Shown: piece after piece, positions 18,538 through 26,867 of the stretch
Layout of the letters: each line of letters opens with the position of its first letter
How positions within the stretch are numbered: position 1 is the stretch's first letter
Assembly: GCA_947565915.1 (NCBI GenBank)
Contig: CANOHY010000002.1
Span: 1-64,000 of the forward strand
Reading direction: 5' to 3'
Source of the DNA: an uncultured Eggerthellaceae bacterium
Lineage (GTDB): Bacteria > Actinomycetota > Coriobacteriia > Coriobacteriales > Eggerthellaceae
Length of the DNA: 64,000 bases
Translations under genes and position numbers: made by a program
The notes under the pieces: generated by a model
What the model saw: the letters and a program-made list of their open reading frames with translations, nothing else
What the model was told of the DNA's origin: nothing
Databases searched by the model: none

Positions 18538-19089
18538 ATGCGCTATGGCAACATAAAATACTGCGACATCGCCAATGGCAGGGGCGTGCGCACATCGCTC
18601 TTCGTGTCGGGCTGCACGCACCATTGCAAGGGGTGCTTCCAGCCTGAAACGTGGGACTTCGCCTATGGCGAGGAGTTCACCGACGAGGTGGCTGCGCGCA
18701 TCTTGGAAAGCTTGGAACCTGCATATGTCGATGGCCTCACCGTACTTGGTGGCGAGCCTATGGAGCCCGAGAACCAACGAGCGCTCTTGCCGCTGCTGCG
18801 CGAAGTGCGCGCTCGTTTTCCCCAGAAGGACATCTGGGTGTTCACGGGCGACACTTTCGACGAGCTGCAGGACGACAATTGCCAGAGGCGCATCGAGGCC
18901 ACCGATGAGTTGCTATCGCTCATAGACGTGATGGTCGATGGCCGCTTCGTGGAGGAGCTCAAAGACATCTCGCTGCGCTTTCGAGGGTCGTCGAATCAGC
19001 GCATCATCGACATGCCGCGCACGCTTGCGGAAGGCAGCGTGCAGCAGTGGTGCGACGATGCGACCTTCGCCCAGCGTGGTGCGTGGTAG
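18538..19089 (+). CDS. nrdG: Anaerobic ribonucleotide reductase activating protein (radical SAM)
   Basis: Radical SAM activase that installs the glycyl radical on NrdD. The cluster motif CxxxCxxC is C26, C30, C33 (SGCTHHCKGC), preceded by the N-terminal NIKYCDIANG segment typical of NrdG; the SAM-binding LGGEP follows. Length of 183 residues is normal. It lies downstream of nrdD and 15 bases before the purine nucleoside phosphorylase gene, so the three are probably one transcript. Confidence 0.96.
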   Translation: MRYGNIKYCDIANGRGVRTSLFVSGCTHHCKGCFQPETWDFAYGEEFTDEVAARILESLEPAYVDGLTVLGGEPMEPENQRALLPLLREVRARFPQKDIWVFTGDTFDELQDDNCQRRIEATDELLSLIDVMVDGRFVEELKDISLRFRGSSNQRIIDMPRTLAEGSVQQWCDDATFAQRGAW

Positions 19090-19104
19090 GGAAGGCGGGG
19101 CATC

Positions 19105-19956
19105 GTGGGCGAGCGCTTCACTCTAAGCGAGAAGATCGATGCGGCAAGCGAGGCCATAGCGCGGCTTCTGGGCGACAGGAAGCCGACGATCGGGCTCATC
19201 CTGGGCTCGGGGCTTGGCCCCTTGGCTGATCAGATCGAGGATGCCGTGACGATTCCCTTCGGGGAGGTTCCCTTCATGAAGTGCTCCACGGCAACGAGCC
19301 ACGTGGGCCAATTCGTCTGCGGCACGCTTGGCGGCAAGTGCGTGTTGGCCATGCAAGGGCGCCTCCATGGATACGAGGGCAATACGGCCCAGGAAGTGGC
19401 CTTTCCCGTATGGGTTATGGCCAAGCTTGGCGTGAAGGTGCTCGTGACCACCAATGCTGCCGGTGCCATCAACGAGACGTATCGACCGGGCGACTTCTGC
19501 TTGATGCGCGACCACATCAACTTCACAGGGCGCAACCCTATAGTCGGGCTTGACCCTAATGACATCGCCCCGCGCTTCTTCAGCATGTACGACGCTTACG
19601 ACCCACGCTTGCGCACTGTTGCGCTTGATGTTGCGCGGGAAGCGGGCATAACGCTGTACGAGGGAGTGTATCTGGGGCTTTTGGGCCCCAGCTTCGAGAC
19701 GCCGGCCGAGATTCGCGCCTTCGATCGCTGGGGAGCCGACACCGTGGCCATGAGCGTTTGCGAGGAAGTGATAGCGGCGCGCCATGTGGGCATGCGCGTG
19801 CTGGGGATATCGCTCGTGTCCAACATGGCGTGCGGCGTGGGCGATATGCCGCCGGAAAGCGATGACGTGGACGGCGAGGTGCTCGATACCGCGGCTCGTG
19901 CTGCTGCCGATTTCTGCATGTTGATAATCGGGTGCATCGAGCGCATGGACGCCTAG
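19105..19956 (+). CDS. Purine-nucleoside phosphorylase (trimeric type)
   Basis: Cleaves guanosine/inosine-type nucleosides with phosphate for purine salvage. The 283-residue product has LILGSGLGPLAD (phosphate-binding), MQGRLHGYEG, the NAAGAIN motif, and a purine-binding MSVCEEVIAARH where most relatives read MSTVPEV. The Asn of SNMACG is kept. The start is GTG with GGAAGGCGGGG upstream. Position after nrdDG suggests linked nucleotide salvage and reduction. Substrate range (inosine, guanosine or xanthosine) cannot be told from sequence alone. Confidence 0.92.
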   Translation: MGERFTLSEKIDAASEAIARLLGDRKPTIGLILGSGLGPLADQIEDAVTIPFGEVPFMKCSTATSHVGQFVCGTLGGKCVLAMQGRLHGYEGNTAQEVAFPVWVMAKLGVKVLVTTNAAGAINETYRPGDFCLMRDHINFTGRNPIVGLDPNDIAPRFFSMYDAYDPRLRTVALDVAREAGITLYEGVYLGLLGPSFETPAEIRAFDRWGADTVAMSVCEEVIAARHVGMRVLGISLVSNMACGVGDMPPESDDVDGEVLDTAARAAADFCMLIIGCIERMDA

Positions 19957-19971
19957 CGGCCTGAAAGCGTT

Positions 19972-19977
19972 TATACT
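19972..19977 (+). promoter_or_regulatory. Possible -10 element of murA
   Basis: TATACT lies about 60 bases before the murA ATG in the short gap after the phosphorylase gene. No clear -35 is seen. Confidence 0.3.
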
Positions 19978-20034
19978 TTACCCATCGGAATCCTTTCAAA
20001 CGCAATTCGAAACGCACGACCGATGGGGACTCAG

Positions 20035-21363
20035 ATGGCTCACGAGATAATCATCATCCACGGAAACAATACGCTTGCGGGTGACGTAGACGTGGCAGGC
20101 GCGAAGAACTCCGCTTTGAAGCTCATGGCAGCAGCTATCCTCGGTCACGGCAAGACCACGTTGCGCAACGTTCCCTGCATCTCCGACATACATGTTATGG
20201 CAGAGGTGCTCGATGTGCTCGGTGCCACGGTGGAGCGCGAAGATGCTGCCTGCGGCGACAAGCATACCGTGCACGTGGACACGACCAACGTAGATTCCTG
20301 CGAGACGCCCTACGAGCTGGTTTCCAAGATGCGCGCAAGCATATCGGTGCTTGGGCCGCTGATTGGCAGGTTCGGTGAGGCGCTCGTATCCATGCCCGGT
20401 GGCTGCCAGATTGGCGCACGCAGCATCGACATGCACTTGCGGGGCTTGGAAGCCTTGGGCGTGAACTTCGAGGTCGACCACGGATACTTGCATGCAACCA
20501 CTCCCAGTGGCCTGCATGGTGCGCATGTCGTGTTGGATTTTCCCAGCGTGGGCGCCACGGAGAACACGCTGATGGCCGCTGTGGTTGCCGAGGGCCAGAC
20601 CATCATCGAGAACGCGGCCCGCGAACCCGAGATAGTGGATCTAGCGAACATGCTCTGCGAGATGGGCGCGGAGATCGAAGGCGCGGGAAGCTCGACCATC
20701 ACCATCACGGGCACGAGCCTCGCATCGCTTCATGCCTGCGATCATGCGACTTGCGGCGATCGCATCGAGGCGGGTACGTTCTTGGTCGGCGGTGCGCTCA
20801 CGGGTGGTCCGGTTACGGTGCATGGCATCAGCCCGTCGTATCTGCGCATGCCGCTGGTGAAGCTGCGCGAGATGGGTGCTACGGTGATGGAAGACGATGA
20901 CTCCATCACCGTGTCACGCACGCAGCCGCTCAAGCCCGTTGCCATACAAACGCTTCCGTATCCCGGCTTTCCCACCGACTTGCAAGCGCAGTTCATGCTG
21001 CTCGCAGCCTGTGCAGATGGCACGTCGCTCATAACCGAGAACGTCTTCGAGAACCGTTTCATGTTCGCGGCAGAGCTTTCGCGCATGGGTGCCGACATCG
21101 TGATAGAAGAGCATCATTCTCTCGTGCATGGCGGCCGCTCATTGCAGGGCGCGCCCGTTTCCTCAACCGATCTGCGCGCCGGTGCTGCACTCGTGCTGGC
21201 GGGCATCGTGGCCGAAGGAGAGACGCGCATCCATAAGATCAGCCATATCGACAGGGGCTACGAGGATTACGTGGGCAAGCTATGCGCGCTTGGTGCTGAC
21301 GTGTCGCGTGAATTGCCGTATCACAATCATCGGGCTACGCTGCGGGTTCGCATGAGAGATTAG
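20035..21363 (+). CDS. murA: UDP-N-acetylglucosamine 1-carboxyvinyltransferase
   Basis: First committed step of peptidoglycan synthesis, adding enolpyruvate to UDP-GlcNAc. The 442-residue product has AGAKN (21-25) and the active-site loop PGGCQIGARS with Cys124, the residue alkylated by fosfomycin, so the enzyme is predicted to be sensitive. The ATG at 20035 is preceded by GGGGA; an in-frame ATG at 20023 is less likely. The stop is followed two bases later by the LCP-like gene. Confidence 0.95.
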   Translation: MAHEIIIIHGNNTLAGDVDVAGAKNSALKLMAAAILGHGKTTLRNVPCISDIHVMAEVLDVLGATVEREDAACGDKHTVHVDTTNVDSCETPYELVSKMRASISVLGPLIGRFGEALVSMPGGCQIGARSIDMHLRGLEALGVNFEVDHGYLHATTPSGLHGAHVVLDFPSVGATENTLMAAVVAEGQTIIENAAREPEIVDLANMLCEMGAEIEGAGSSTITITGTSLASLHACDHATCGDRIEAGTFLVGGALTGGPVTVHGISPSYLRMPLVKLREMGATVMEDDDSITVSRTQPLKPVAIQTLPYPGFPTDLQAQFMLLAACADGTSLITENVFENRFMFAAELSRMGADIVIEEHHSLVHGGRSLQGAPVSSTDLRAGAALVLAGIVAEGETRIHKISHIDRGYEDYVGKLCALGADVSRELPYHNHRATLRVRMRD

Positions 21364-21365
21364 GG

Positions 21366-23078
21366 ATGATGGCACGCGACAGGAGAGGGTCTTTGCCGCC
21401 CGAACAGCCATATGATTCACGGCGTGCGCGCCACGTGCGCCAATCGCGGCCAAGTGCAAGACCACAGGCGCGTAGGCGACCGCAACCACAAGCTGCAGAG
21501 AACCCCCAGCGCGTTCGCGCATCAGAAGCCGAACGACAAGCGCGTTCGCGCCAGCAGGCGAAACGACTCGATCAGCAAGGCTTGCGCGACGGCATGCAAG
21601 CACGCCAATCGCGGCCCTCGCGTCAGCAGGCCGATGTCGCGCCGCAAATCGACAACGCAGGCCGAACACATGGCAAGCCTATAAACGATCCTCGCGTGAA
21701 CGTGCAACGCAACACCGACTTCTCAGCGCGAAGGGCCCGGAAGAGCACGAGGCGGCGCATCGATGAGCATACTCTGGGCAATCATGTGCAGCGCAATTCA
21801 CAAGAGCGCACCAAGCAGCGACACGACGTTGCCGAAGCCATCATGAAGCGCGCGCGCAGACGGCGCATCTTCGCTGGAGTGGTTGCTGTGGTCATCGTGC
21901 TCGCAGCAGCGCTTGTCATGGGCGTTCTGGCATACCGAGGTTCAGTTGGCTCGGCATTGGCGCTGCGCGATTCCGACGCAACGGATGCGCTGAAGGCGGC
22001 TGCAGCCGATGCTCCTTCGTATACGCTGATCGCCGTCGAACTGGGAGCCGTGGCCGAGCCCCTCGAGAATCCGGGCCCTGACATGCTCATCTTGGCGCGC
22101 TTCGATCCTACGTCTCAAACGCTCGCTCTCATCAACGTGCCACCGAACCTGCAAGTGAGCTCCGACAACCAAAGCACGACGCTTTCGAGCTTGGCGCAGA
22201 AGAGCGATGCCAAGATGATCTCGGCCTTGGCATCGTTCACGAAGCTCGACATATCGCATTTCGTGAAGCTAGAGCAAGCCGATCTTGTTTCGCTTGTGGA
22301 TGCGTTCGACGGCATCGAGGTCGAGATCGACCAGGTGATCGACGATCCGAGTGCAGGGGATGTGTATCTGCCCGCTGGCACCACCACGCTCAAAGGCTCC
22401 ACGACCTTGATCTATCTGCGAGCAAGCAATCTGAAGCAAGGTTTGCAGGATAAGCTTCGCCATCAGACCGAATTCGCTTCGTTGCTGCTGCAAGAGATAT
22501 TCGGAAAAGGCGTGTTCAGCGCAAAGATCGACATGGCCGATGATTTCATCCAAACCGATTGCACGCTTGCCCAGCTGGAGGTTCTTTCGGCATGGTTCAA
22601 GGGCAAGGGCGCGACCGATGTGATCTTGGCCAGCTTGCCTGGCTATACCTCGGCGGTCGCTGGCATCTCCAACGACTCGCAGCAGCGCTTTATCAGCTCA
22701 TACGATGACTTCCAAGACCTTCTGCACGAGATAGAGGCAGGCGAGTCGCCCAGCCTGAGCAGCATCGATCGCGTTGATGCGGCTGATCCCGGCTCGTTCG
22801 TGCTGGAGATCCAGAATGGCACCGTGGTGCCTGGGCTTGCAGCGGCAACCAACGAGGAGCTCGTCGCCAAGGGGTTCAACATCGGCGAGGTCGGCAATGC
22901 CGACGTGCCCAATTACGAGCAAACATTGGTGGTCTATCAAGGCGAAGAGGGGCCATCGCGCGCGAAGAGCGTCATCGAGGCGCTTGGTATCGGACGTCCC
23001 GTGGGCAGCAGCGATTACTACAACTTCACCGGCGACGTGCTGTTGATCATCGGTTCGGACTATTCGCCGGTTAACTAG
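21366..23078 (+). CDS. LytR-CpsA-Psr-like membrane protein with LytR_C domain
   Basis: 570 residues. A very basic, Arg/Gln-rich cytoplasmic N-terminus (1-165) precedes one transmembrane helix (168-190). An extracellular LCP-like domain covers about 215-420 and a LytR_C domain about 480-560 (LEIQNGTVVPGL). LCP enzymes attach secondary polymers to peptidoglycan. Here the key motif that is normally IPRD reads VPPN (258-261), and the second Arg-rich motif is degenerate (YLRASNLKQGLQDKLRHQ). Catalysis is therefore doubtful and it may be a structural paralogue. It is two bases after murA, so translationally coupled. Confidence 0.75.
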   Translation: MMARDRRGSLPPEQPYDSRRARHVRQSRPSARPQARRRPQPQAAENPQRVRASEAERQARSRQQAKRLDQQGLRDGMQARQSRPSRQQADVAPQIDNAGRTHGKPINDPRVNVQRNTDFSARRARKSTRRRIDEHTLGNHVQRNSQERTKQRHDVAEAIMKRARRRRIFAGVVAVVIVLAAALVMGVLAYRGSVGSALALRDSDATDALKAAAADAPSYTLIAVELGAVAEPLENPGPDMLILARFDPTSQTLALINVPPNLQVSSDNQSTTLSSLAQKSDAKMISALASFTKLDISHFVKLEQADLVSLVDAFDGIEVEIDQVIDDPSAGDVYLPAGTTTLKGSTTLIYLRASNLKQGLQDKLRHQTEFASLLLQEIFGKGVFSAKIDMADDFIQTDCTLAQLEVLSAWFKGKGATDVILASLPGYTSAVAGISNDSQQRFISSYDDFQDLLHEIEAGESPSLSSIDRVDAADPGSFVLEIQNGTVVPGLAAATNEELVAKGFNIGEVGNADVPNYEQTLVVYQGEEGPSRAKSVIEALGIGRPVGSSDYYNFTGDVLLIIGSDYSPVN

Positions 23079-23187
23079 CAACCATTAACCAACGGCTTCC
23101 CCTCAGCTCGTCATCCAGGGTCGCCATTGGAACCTGTATGCTAAACTGGCTTCGAGAGTTGAATCGGATGACCCCCGAGGAGGAATC

Positions 23188-23469
23188 ATGGTCAATCAGG
23201 ATGACGTCCTTACGGTTCTCGAGATGATTCGCCCTAGCTTGATCGCTGACGGCGGTGACGTGCGCCTCGTCGAGATCAAGGATGACGGCACGGTGGTCGT
23301 TGAGCTCACCGGTGCCTGCAAGGGCTGCCCGCTTTCGTCGCTCACGCTTGCGAATGGCATCGAGCGCATCTTGAAGGAGCGCGTGGAGGGCGTGTTGCGC
23401 GTGGTGCCGGCCATGGACGAAGACGAGCTCGAAGAGCTTGAGGAAATGGGCATCAAGGGTCTTGCCTAG
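23188..23469 (+). CDS. NifU-type iron-sulfur scaffold domain protein
   Basis: A 93-residue stand-alone C-terminal NifU domain with the cluster-binding motif CKGCP (C44, C47). Such proteins (Nfu) carry and deliver Fe-S clusters. The tail is acidic (DEDELEELEE). The ATG follows GAGGAGGAATC. No other suf or isc genes are near. It may support the many Fe-S and radical SAM enzymes encoded in this window; that link is inference. Confidence 0.9.
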   Translation: MVNQDDVLTVLEMIRPSLIADGGDVRLVEIKDDGTVVVELTGACKGCPLSSLTLANGIERILKERVEGVLRVVPAMDEDELEELEEMGIKGLA

Positions 23470-23555
23470 GCTTCTGGAGGTGTAGAGCAAAGGTTTGTCC
23501 CTGGGCGCGATTTGGCTCGTATGAAATATCGGGAATGGATGAAGGCGGTGTTCTC

Positions 23556-23777
23556 ATGGAGACGCAATTCGCTTGTCCGCACTGTAACGGCGCCATCATC
23601 GACATCCACGATTACGAGTCGATGATCGTGATAACGCCAGACTATGCCCTGTTCAGCAAAACATGTCCTCGCTGCAAGAAGCGTTTGAGCGTGCTTCGGC
23701 CGATTCCGAAGGACATGCTCGATGAGGTCTTGTACGCAGCCATAGAAGTTGACGCAGGCATGGGGCTCACTAGCTAG
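23556..23777 (+). CDS. Small conserved zinc-ribbon protein, unknown function
   Basis: About 73 residues with two CxxC knuckles (CPHC near the start, CPRC about 30 residues later), likely one zinc ribbon. An earlier ATG at 23535 is possible, but GAAGG (23541-23545) favours 23556. The stop is one base before the lgt ATG, so the two are probably cotranslated. No specific family recognised. Confidence 0.6.
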   Translation: METQFACPHCNGAIIDIHDYESMIVITPDYALFSKTCPRCKKRLSVLRPIPKDMLDEVLYAAIEVDAGMGLTS

Positions 23778-23778
23778 C

Positions 23779-24630
23779 ATGCTTAACGATCTGTACCACG
23801 CCATAGATCCGATTGCCTTTTCGCTGGGACCATTCGACGTCCGTTGGTACGGCATTGCCTATGTTCTGGGGTTCGTGTTCGCGGCGCTTGTTATCTGGCG
23901 CATCGCGCGCAGATGGCGCTTGCGTTTTGACCTCGATTCGCTCGCCACATTGCTGTGCTGCGTGATCATCGGCATCATCCTAGGTGCCCGTCTTGGCTAT
24001 TGCCTGTTCTATGGCGATGGCTACTACCTGCAAAACCCTGTCAAGATACTTGCCTTCAACGAGGGAGGCATGAGCTTCCATGGGGGGCTTGTCGGCGCTT
24101 TGCTCTCGGGCATCGTTGCTGCGAAGCTCACGGGCATTCCTTACCTTACCTTAGCGGACCTTGGAGCCATCGTGGCGCCGATTGGCTTGTTCTTGGGACG
24201 CTTTGCCAACTTCATCAATGGCGAGCTTTGGGGTGGGCCGACCGACCTTCCCTGGGGCGTGGTGTTCGGTGGGTCGGCTGGCATGTTCCCACGGCATCCT
24301 TCGCAACTCTACGAGGCGCTGCTCGAAGGCGTGGTTCTATTCGTCATCCTTTTCGTGCTTGCGCGCAAGCGGCCTCCTTGTCCACGTGGAACCTATATTG
24401 GCATTTTCATGCTGCTCTATGGCATCTTCAGATTCGCCATCGAGTTCGTGCGCGAACCCGATGCGCAGCTTGGCTACCTCTTCGGTGGCTGGGTCACCAT
24501 GGGGCAGGTGCTCTCGACGCCTTTGATCGTGGTGGGCATAGTGCTCATCGTGTGGGCGCTTCGCCATAAGCTGCCTCAACAGGGACTGCCAGAAGGGGCA
24601 GGCAAGAGGGAAGAGGAAAGGCTCGATTGA
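23779..24630 (+). CDS. lgt: Prolipoprotein diacylglyceryl transferase
   Basis: Integral membrane enzyme that adds diacylglyceryl to the lipobox Cys of lipoproteins, such as the ABC binding protein at 58089. The 283-residue protein has several membrane helices and the Lgt signature as GRFANFINGELWG (140-152); usual members read GRIGNFINGELWG. HGG and RHPSQLYEA, both conserved, are also present. The ATG at 23779 has no strong ribosome site of its own and probably depends on coupling to the upstream small gene. Confidence 0.95.
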   Translation: MLNDLYHAIDPIAFSLGPFDVRWYGIAYVLGFVFAALVIWRIARRWRLRFDLDSLATLLCCVIIGIILGARLGYCLFYGDGYYLQNPVKILAFNEGGMSFHGGLVGALLSGIVAAKLTGIPYLTLADLGAIVAPIGLFLGRFANFINGELWGGPTDLPWGVVFGGSAGMFPRHPSQLYEALLEGVVLFVILFVLARKRPPCPRGTYIGIFMLLYGIFRFAIEFVREPDAQLGYLFGGWVTMGQVLSTPLIVVGIVLIVWALRHKLPQQGLPEGAGKREEERLD

Positions 24631-24645
24631 TGCGAAGGAGTGGCC

Positions 24646-25551
24646 ATGGGCTTTGTCGATGATGCGTCGCAGTTGTTCGACAAGGGAATGTCGGCAGCGA
24701 AGAGTGCGGTTTCCAACGTGGCATGCGAGCAATTGGGCTTCGTGCGCGCATTCTGCAACTTGTGCCAAGAGGGTTGGCAGCTTGGCTTTCACGAGCGTAA
24801 TGGTGGAAATGCGAGCTATCGGCTCACACCCGAGGATGTAACCGCGGCGGATTCGTTCTTCTACACGAATCCGAGCTCGTGGATGAGCCTGCCCTTGGAA
24901 ACGCCCGAGATGGCCGACCAATTCTTGCTGGTTACGGCGGCAGGGTGCCATTTCAAGAACATCAAAGGCGCACCGGCGACGAACGTAGGCATCGTTCAGC
25001 TCGATGAGCTCGGTGCGGCATGGCGCACGGTTTGGGGCTTTCGCGATGGTGGGCGCCCGACAAGCGAACTTGGTGCACATGTGGCTGCTCAAGGCATGCG
25101 CAAGCTCGCGACGAACGGGGAGTGCCATGTTGTCTATCATGCACACCCTGCGTCGCTCGTGGCGCTTACGACCCTTCTGCCTGCCGATTCGAAAGCGCTG
25201 AGCACCGTGCTTTGGCGAAGCCTCACCGAAAGCGCGATCGCGTTTCCCGAAGGCGTAGGTGCGCTTCCTTGGATGGTGCCTGGTTCGCAGGAGTTGGCCG
25301 AGGCCACAGCCGAGCAGCTCTCGACTTACCCAGCATGCGCATGGCAGCTTCATGGCGTGTTGGCAACGGGAGCTTCGCCTGATTTGGCGCTTGGGCTCGT
25401 GCATTCCATCGAGAAGGCGGCCGAGGTCTATCTCTCTGCTCGTTCTGCAGCAGGAGGAAGAACCGAGGCGCTTGCCACCTTGAGCGATGATGATCTTAGG
25501 GCCATTGCGAAGGCGTATGAGCTGCCGCTCAACGAAGCTTTGCTCTCGTAG
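24646..25551 (+). CDS. Class II aldolase, rhamnulose-1-phosphate aldolase-like
   Basis: Zinc-dependent class II aldolase family. The 301-residue product aligns by eye with RhaD along most of its length: ERNGGN (50-55), PTSEL with the catalytic Glu, HAHPAS zinc ligands, FPEGVGALPWMVPG, and LHGVLATG with the third His. RhaD splits L-rhamnulose-1-phosphate to DHAP and lactaldehyde. No rhamnose isomerase, kinase or transporter is nearby, so the physiological substrate is uncertain. The N-terminus is about 20 residues longer than E. coli RhaD. AAGGAG lies five bases before the ATG. A sugar kinase follows. Confidence 0.8.
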   Translation: MGFVDDASQLFDKGMSAAKSAVSNVACEQLGFVRAFCNLCQEGWQLGFHERNGGNASYRLTPEDVTAADSFFYTNPSSWMSLPLETPEMADQFLLVTAAGCHFKNIKGAPATNVGIVQLDELGAAWRTVWGFRDGGRPTSELGAHVAAQGMRKLATNGECHVVYHAHPASLVALTTLLPADSKALSTVLWRSLTESAIAFPEGVGALPWMVPGSQELAEATAEQLSTYPACAWQLHGVLATGASPDLALGLVHSIEKAAEVYLSARSAAGGRTEALATLSDDDLRAIAKAYELPLNEALLS

Positions 25552-25573
25552 GTGCAGAGGAGGGAAGGCGATC

Positions 25574-26563
25574 ATGGACGAAGATAAGCTATATCTGGGT
25601 ATCGACTACGGTGGCAATGGCGTGAAGATGGGATTGGTGGATGGCTATGGCAATCTATCCAGCAGCCGCACCCGCCCCACGGCTAACCTCACCGATGCAG
25701 ATGAGTGCCGTGCCTTCGCTACCGAGATCCTCGATTTCATCCATGATATGGGCATCTATACCTCTGAACTGGGTGGCGTGGGCTTGGCCATCCCGGGCAT
25801 CGTGGAGGATGGCTTCCTCACACCCAACGTGAACACCGATTGGCCGCTGCTGATCGAGTCGATCGTGCGCACGCTCTCGGTGCCTTCCATTGCCGTGCTG
25901 AATGATGCGAACGCTGCTGCGCTCGGCGAGCTTTGGATGGGCGCGGGCGAGAACAAGCACTCGGTGCTGCTAGTAACCATCGGCTCGGGTATCGGGTCGG
26001 GCTTGGTGGTAGATGGCCGCATCGTCTCGGGTGTGCATGGAGCCGCAGGCGAGATTGGACATATGACGGTGGTGCCCGATGGTCGGCCTTGCTCGTGCGG
26101 GCGGCGCGGATGCTTGGAACGCTATGCCTCGGCGCGTGGGCTCGTGCAATCGTTCAACGAGGCGGCTGATGAGCTGGGGCTTTTCCCCGAGCAGCTCGGC
26201 CCGTTCGCTCCCGTGAGCGAAACCGATGCCCAGACGGTTTTCTTGGCCGCCAAGGAGGGAGATCCGCGGGCTCTCTATGCTACCGAGATCATGGCCGACA
26301 AGTTGGGGTTCGCCCTTGCTCAAGCTGCGTGCGTAGTCGATCCTGGCATCATCTTGCTCGGGGGCGGCATATCTGCCTCGGCAGACCAGTTCTTCGACGA
26401 GCTTCATGAGGCTTTTCGAAAGTACAGCTTCCCGGCATGCCGCGATATCGAGATACGGCCAGCCACGCTTGGCGACACAGAAGGCGTGGTGGGGGCAGCG
26501 CGCCATGCCATGGTGTGCGCCGAGCAAGACCGCGTGGCTTCTTATGCTGACGACTATCTGTAG
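25574..26563 (+). CDS. ROK-family sugar kinase (probable glucokinase)
   Basis: ATP-dependent sugar kinase of the ROK family, 329 residues. N-terminal phosphate loop GIDYGGNGVK (9-18), the NDANAAALGE substrate motif, and the ROK zinc signature CSCGRRGCLE are visible. No N-terminal helix-turn-helix, so it is an enzyme rather than a repressor. Glucose is the most likely substrate. The ATG has GGGAAGG just upstream. It is 22 bases after the aldolase gene and probably cotranscribed. A palindromic element ending in a T-run follows. Confidence 0.85.
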   Translation: MDEDKLYLGIDYGGNGVKMGLVDGYGNLSSSRTRPTANLTDADECRAFATEILDFIHDMGIYTSELGGVGLAIPGIVEDGFLTPNVNTDWPLLIESIVRTLSVPSIAVLNDANAAALGELWMGAGENKHSVLLVTIGSGIGSGLVVDGRIVSGVHGAAGEIGHMTVVPDGRPCSCGRRGCLERYASARGLVQSFNEAADELGLFPEQLGPFAPVSETDAQTVFLAAKEGDPRALYATEIMADKLGFALAQAACVVDPGIILLGGGISASADQFFDELHEAFRKYSFPACRDIEIRPATLGDTEGVVGAARHAMVCAEQDRVASYADDYL

Positions 26564-26583
26564 TTGGTAGCTTTTCGAGTGGC

Positions 26584-26635
26584 GTAGCTCTTCGCGCTTG
26601 GTATGACATGGCACTTATTACCAAGCTTGAAGTAT
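26584..26635. repeat. Fragments of family A and B repeats
   Basis: GTAGCTCTTCGCGCTTGG resembles the family B core and TATGACATGGC resembles the family A core. CTTGGTA / TACCAAG form a small hairpin around them. This looks like a decayed or recombined copy just upstream of family A copy 2. Confidence 0.4.
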
Positions 26636-26638
26636 TAG

Positions 26639-26755
26639 CCATGGACTGCTTCAATGCGCTCGGCTAAAGCTTCGCCGCCATGCGCGACGGCACAGGTGCC
26701 TGCGCATGTGCGCTCCAGAAATAGCCGAGTCGTATTAAAGCAGTCCAGGCTTTTT
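26639..26755 (+). repeat. Palindromic element, family A copy 2, ending in a T-run
   Basis: Arms GGACTGCTT (26643-26651) and AAGCAGTCC (26738-26746) are perfect, and outer CC / GG extend them. Inside, CTCGGCTA pairs with TAGCCGAG, then the conserved AAAGCTTCGCCGCCATGCG and GCGCTCCAGAAAT. The right arm is followed by GGCTTTTT, so the structure has the form of a Rho-independent terminator for the kinase gene with a large branched loop. Nothing else is seen in the 304-base gap except the rpmE promoter region (TATCAT near 26810). Confidence 0.7.
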
Positions 26756-26867
26756 CATTTGGACATGGATATACCAAGATTTTGGCTGCGAGCAGTAGCG
26801 GCTGTGCTATCATGCTAGGGTTTGAATATGCCTTGGTCGGAAACCAAGGCGGAATAGGAGACTTGAA

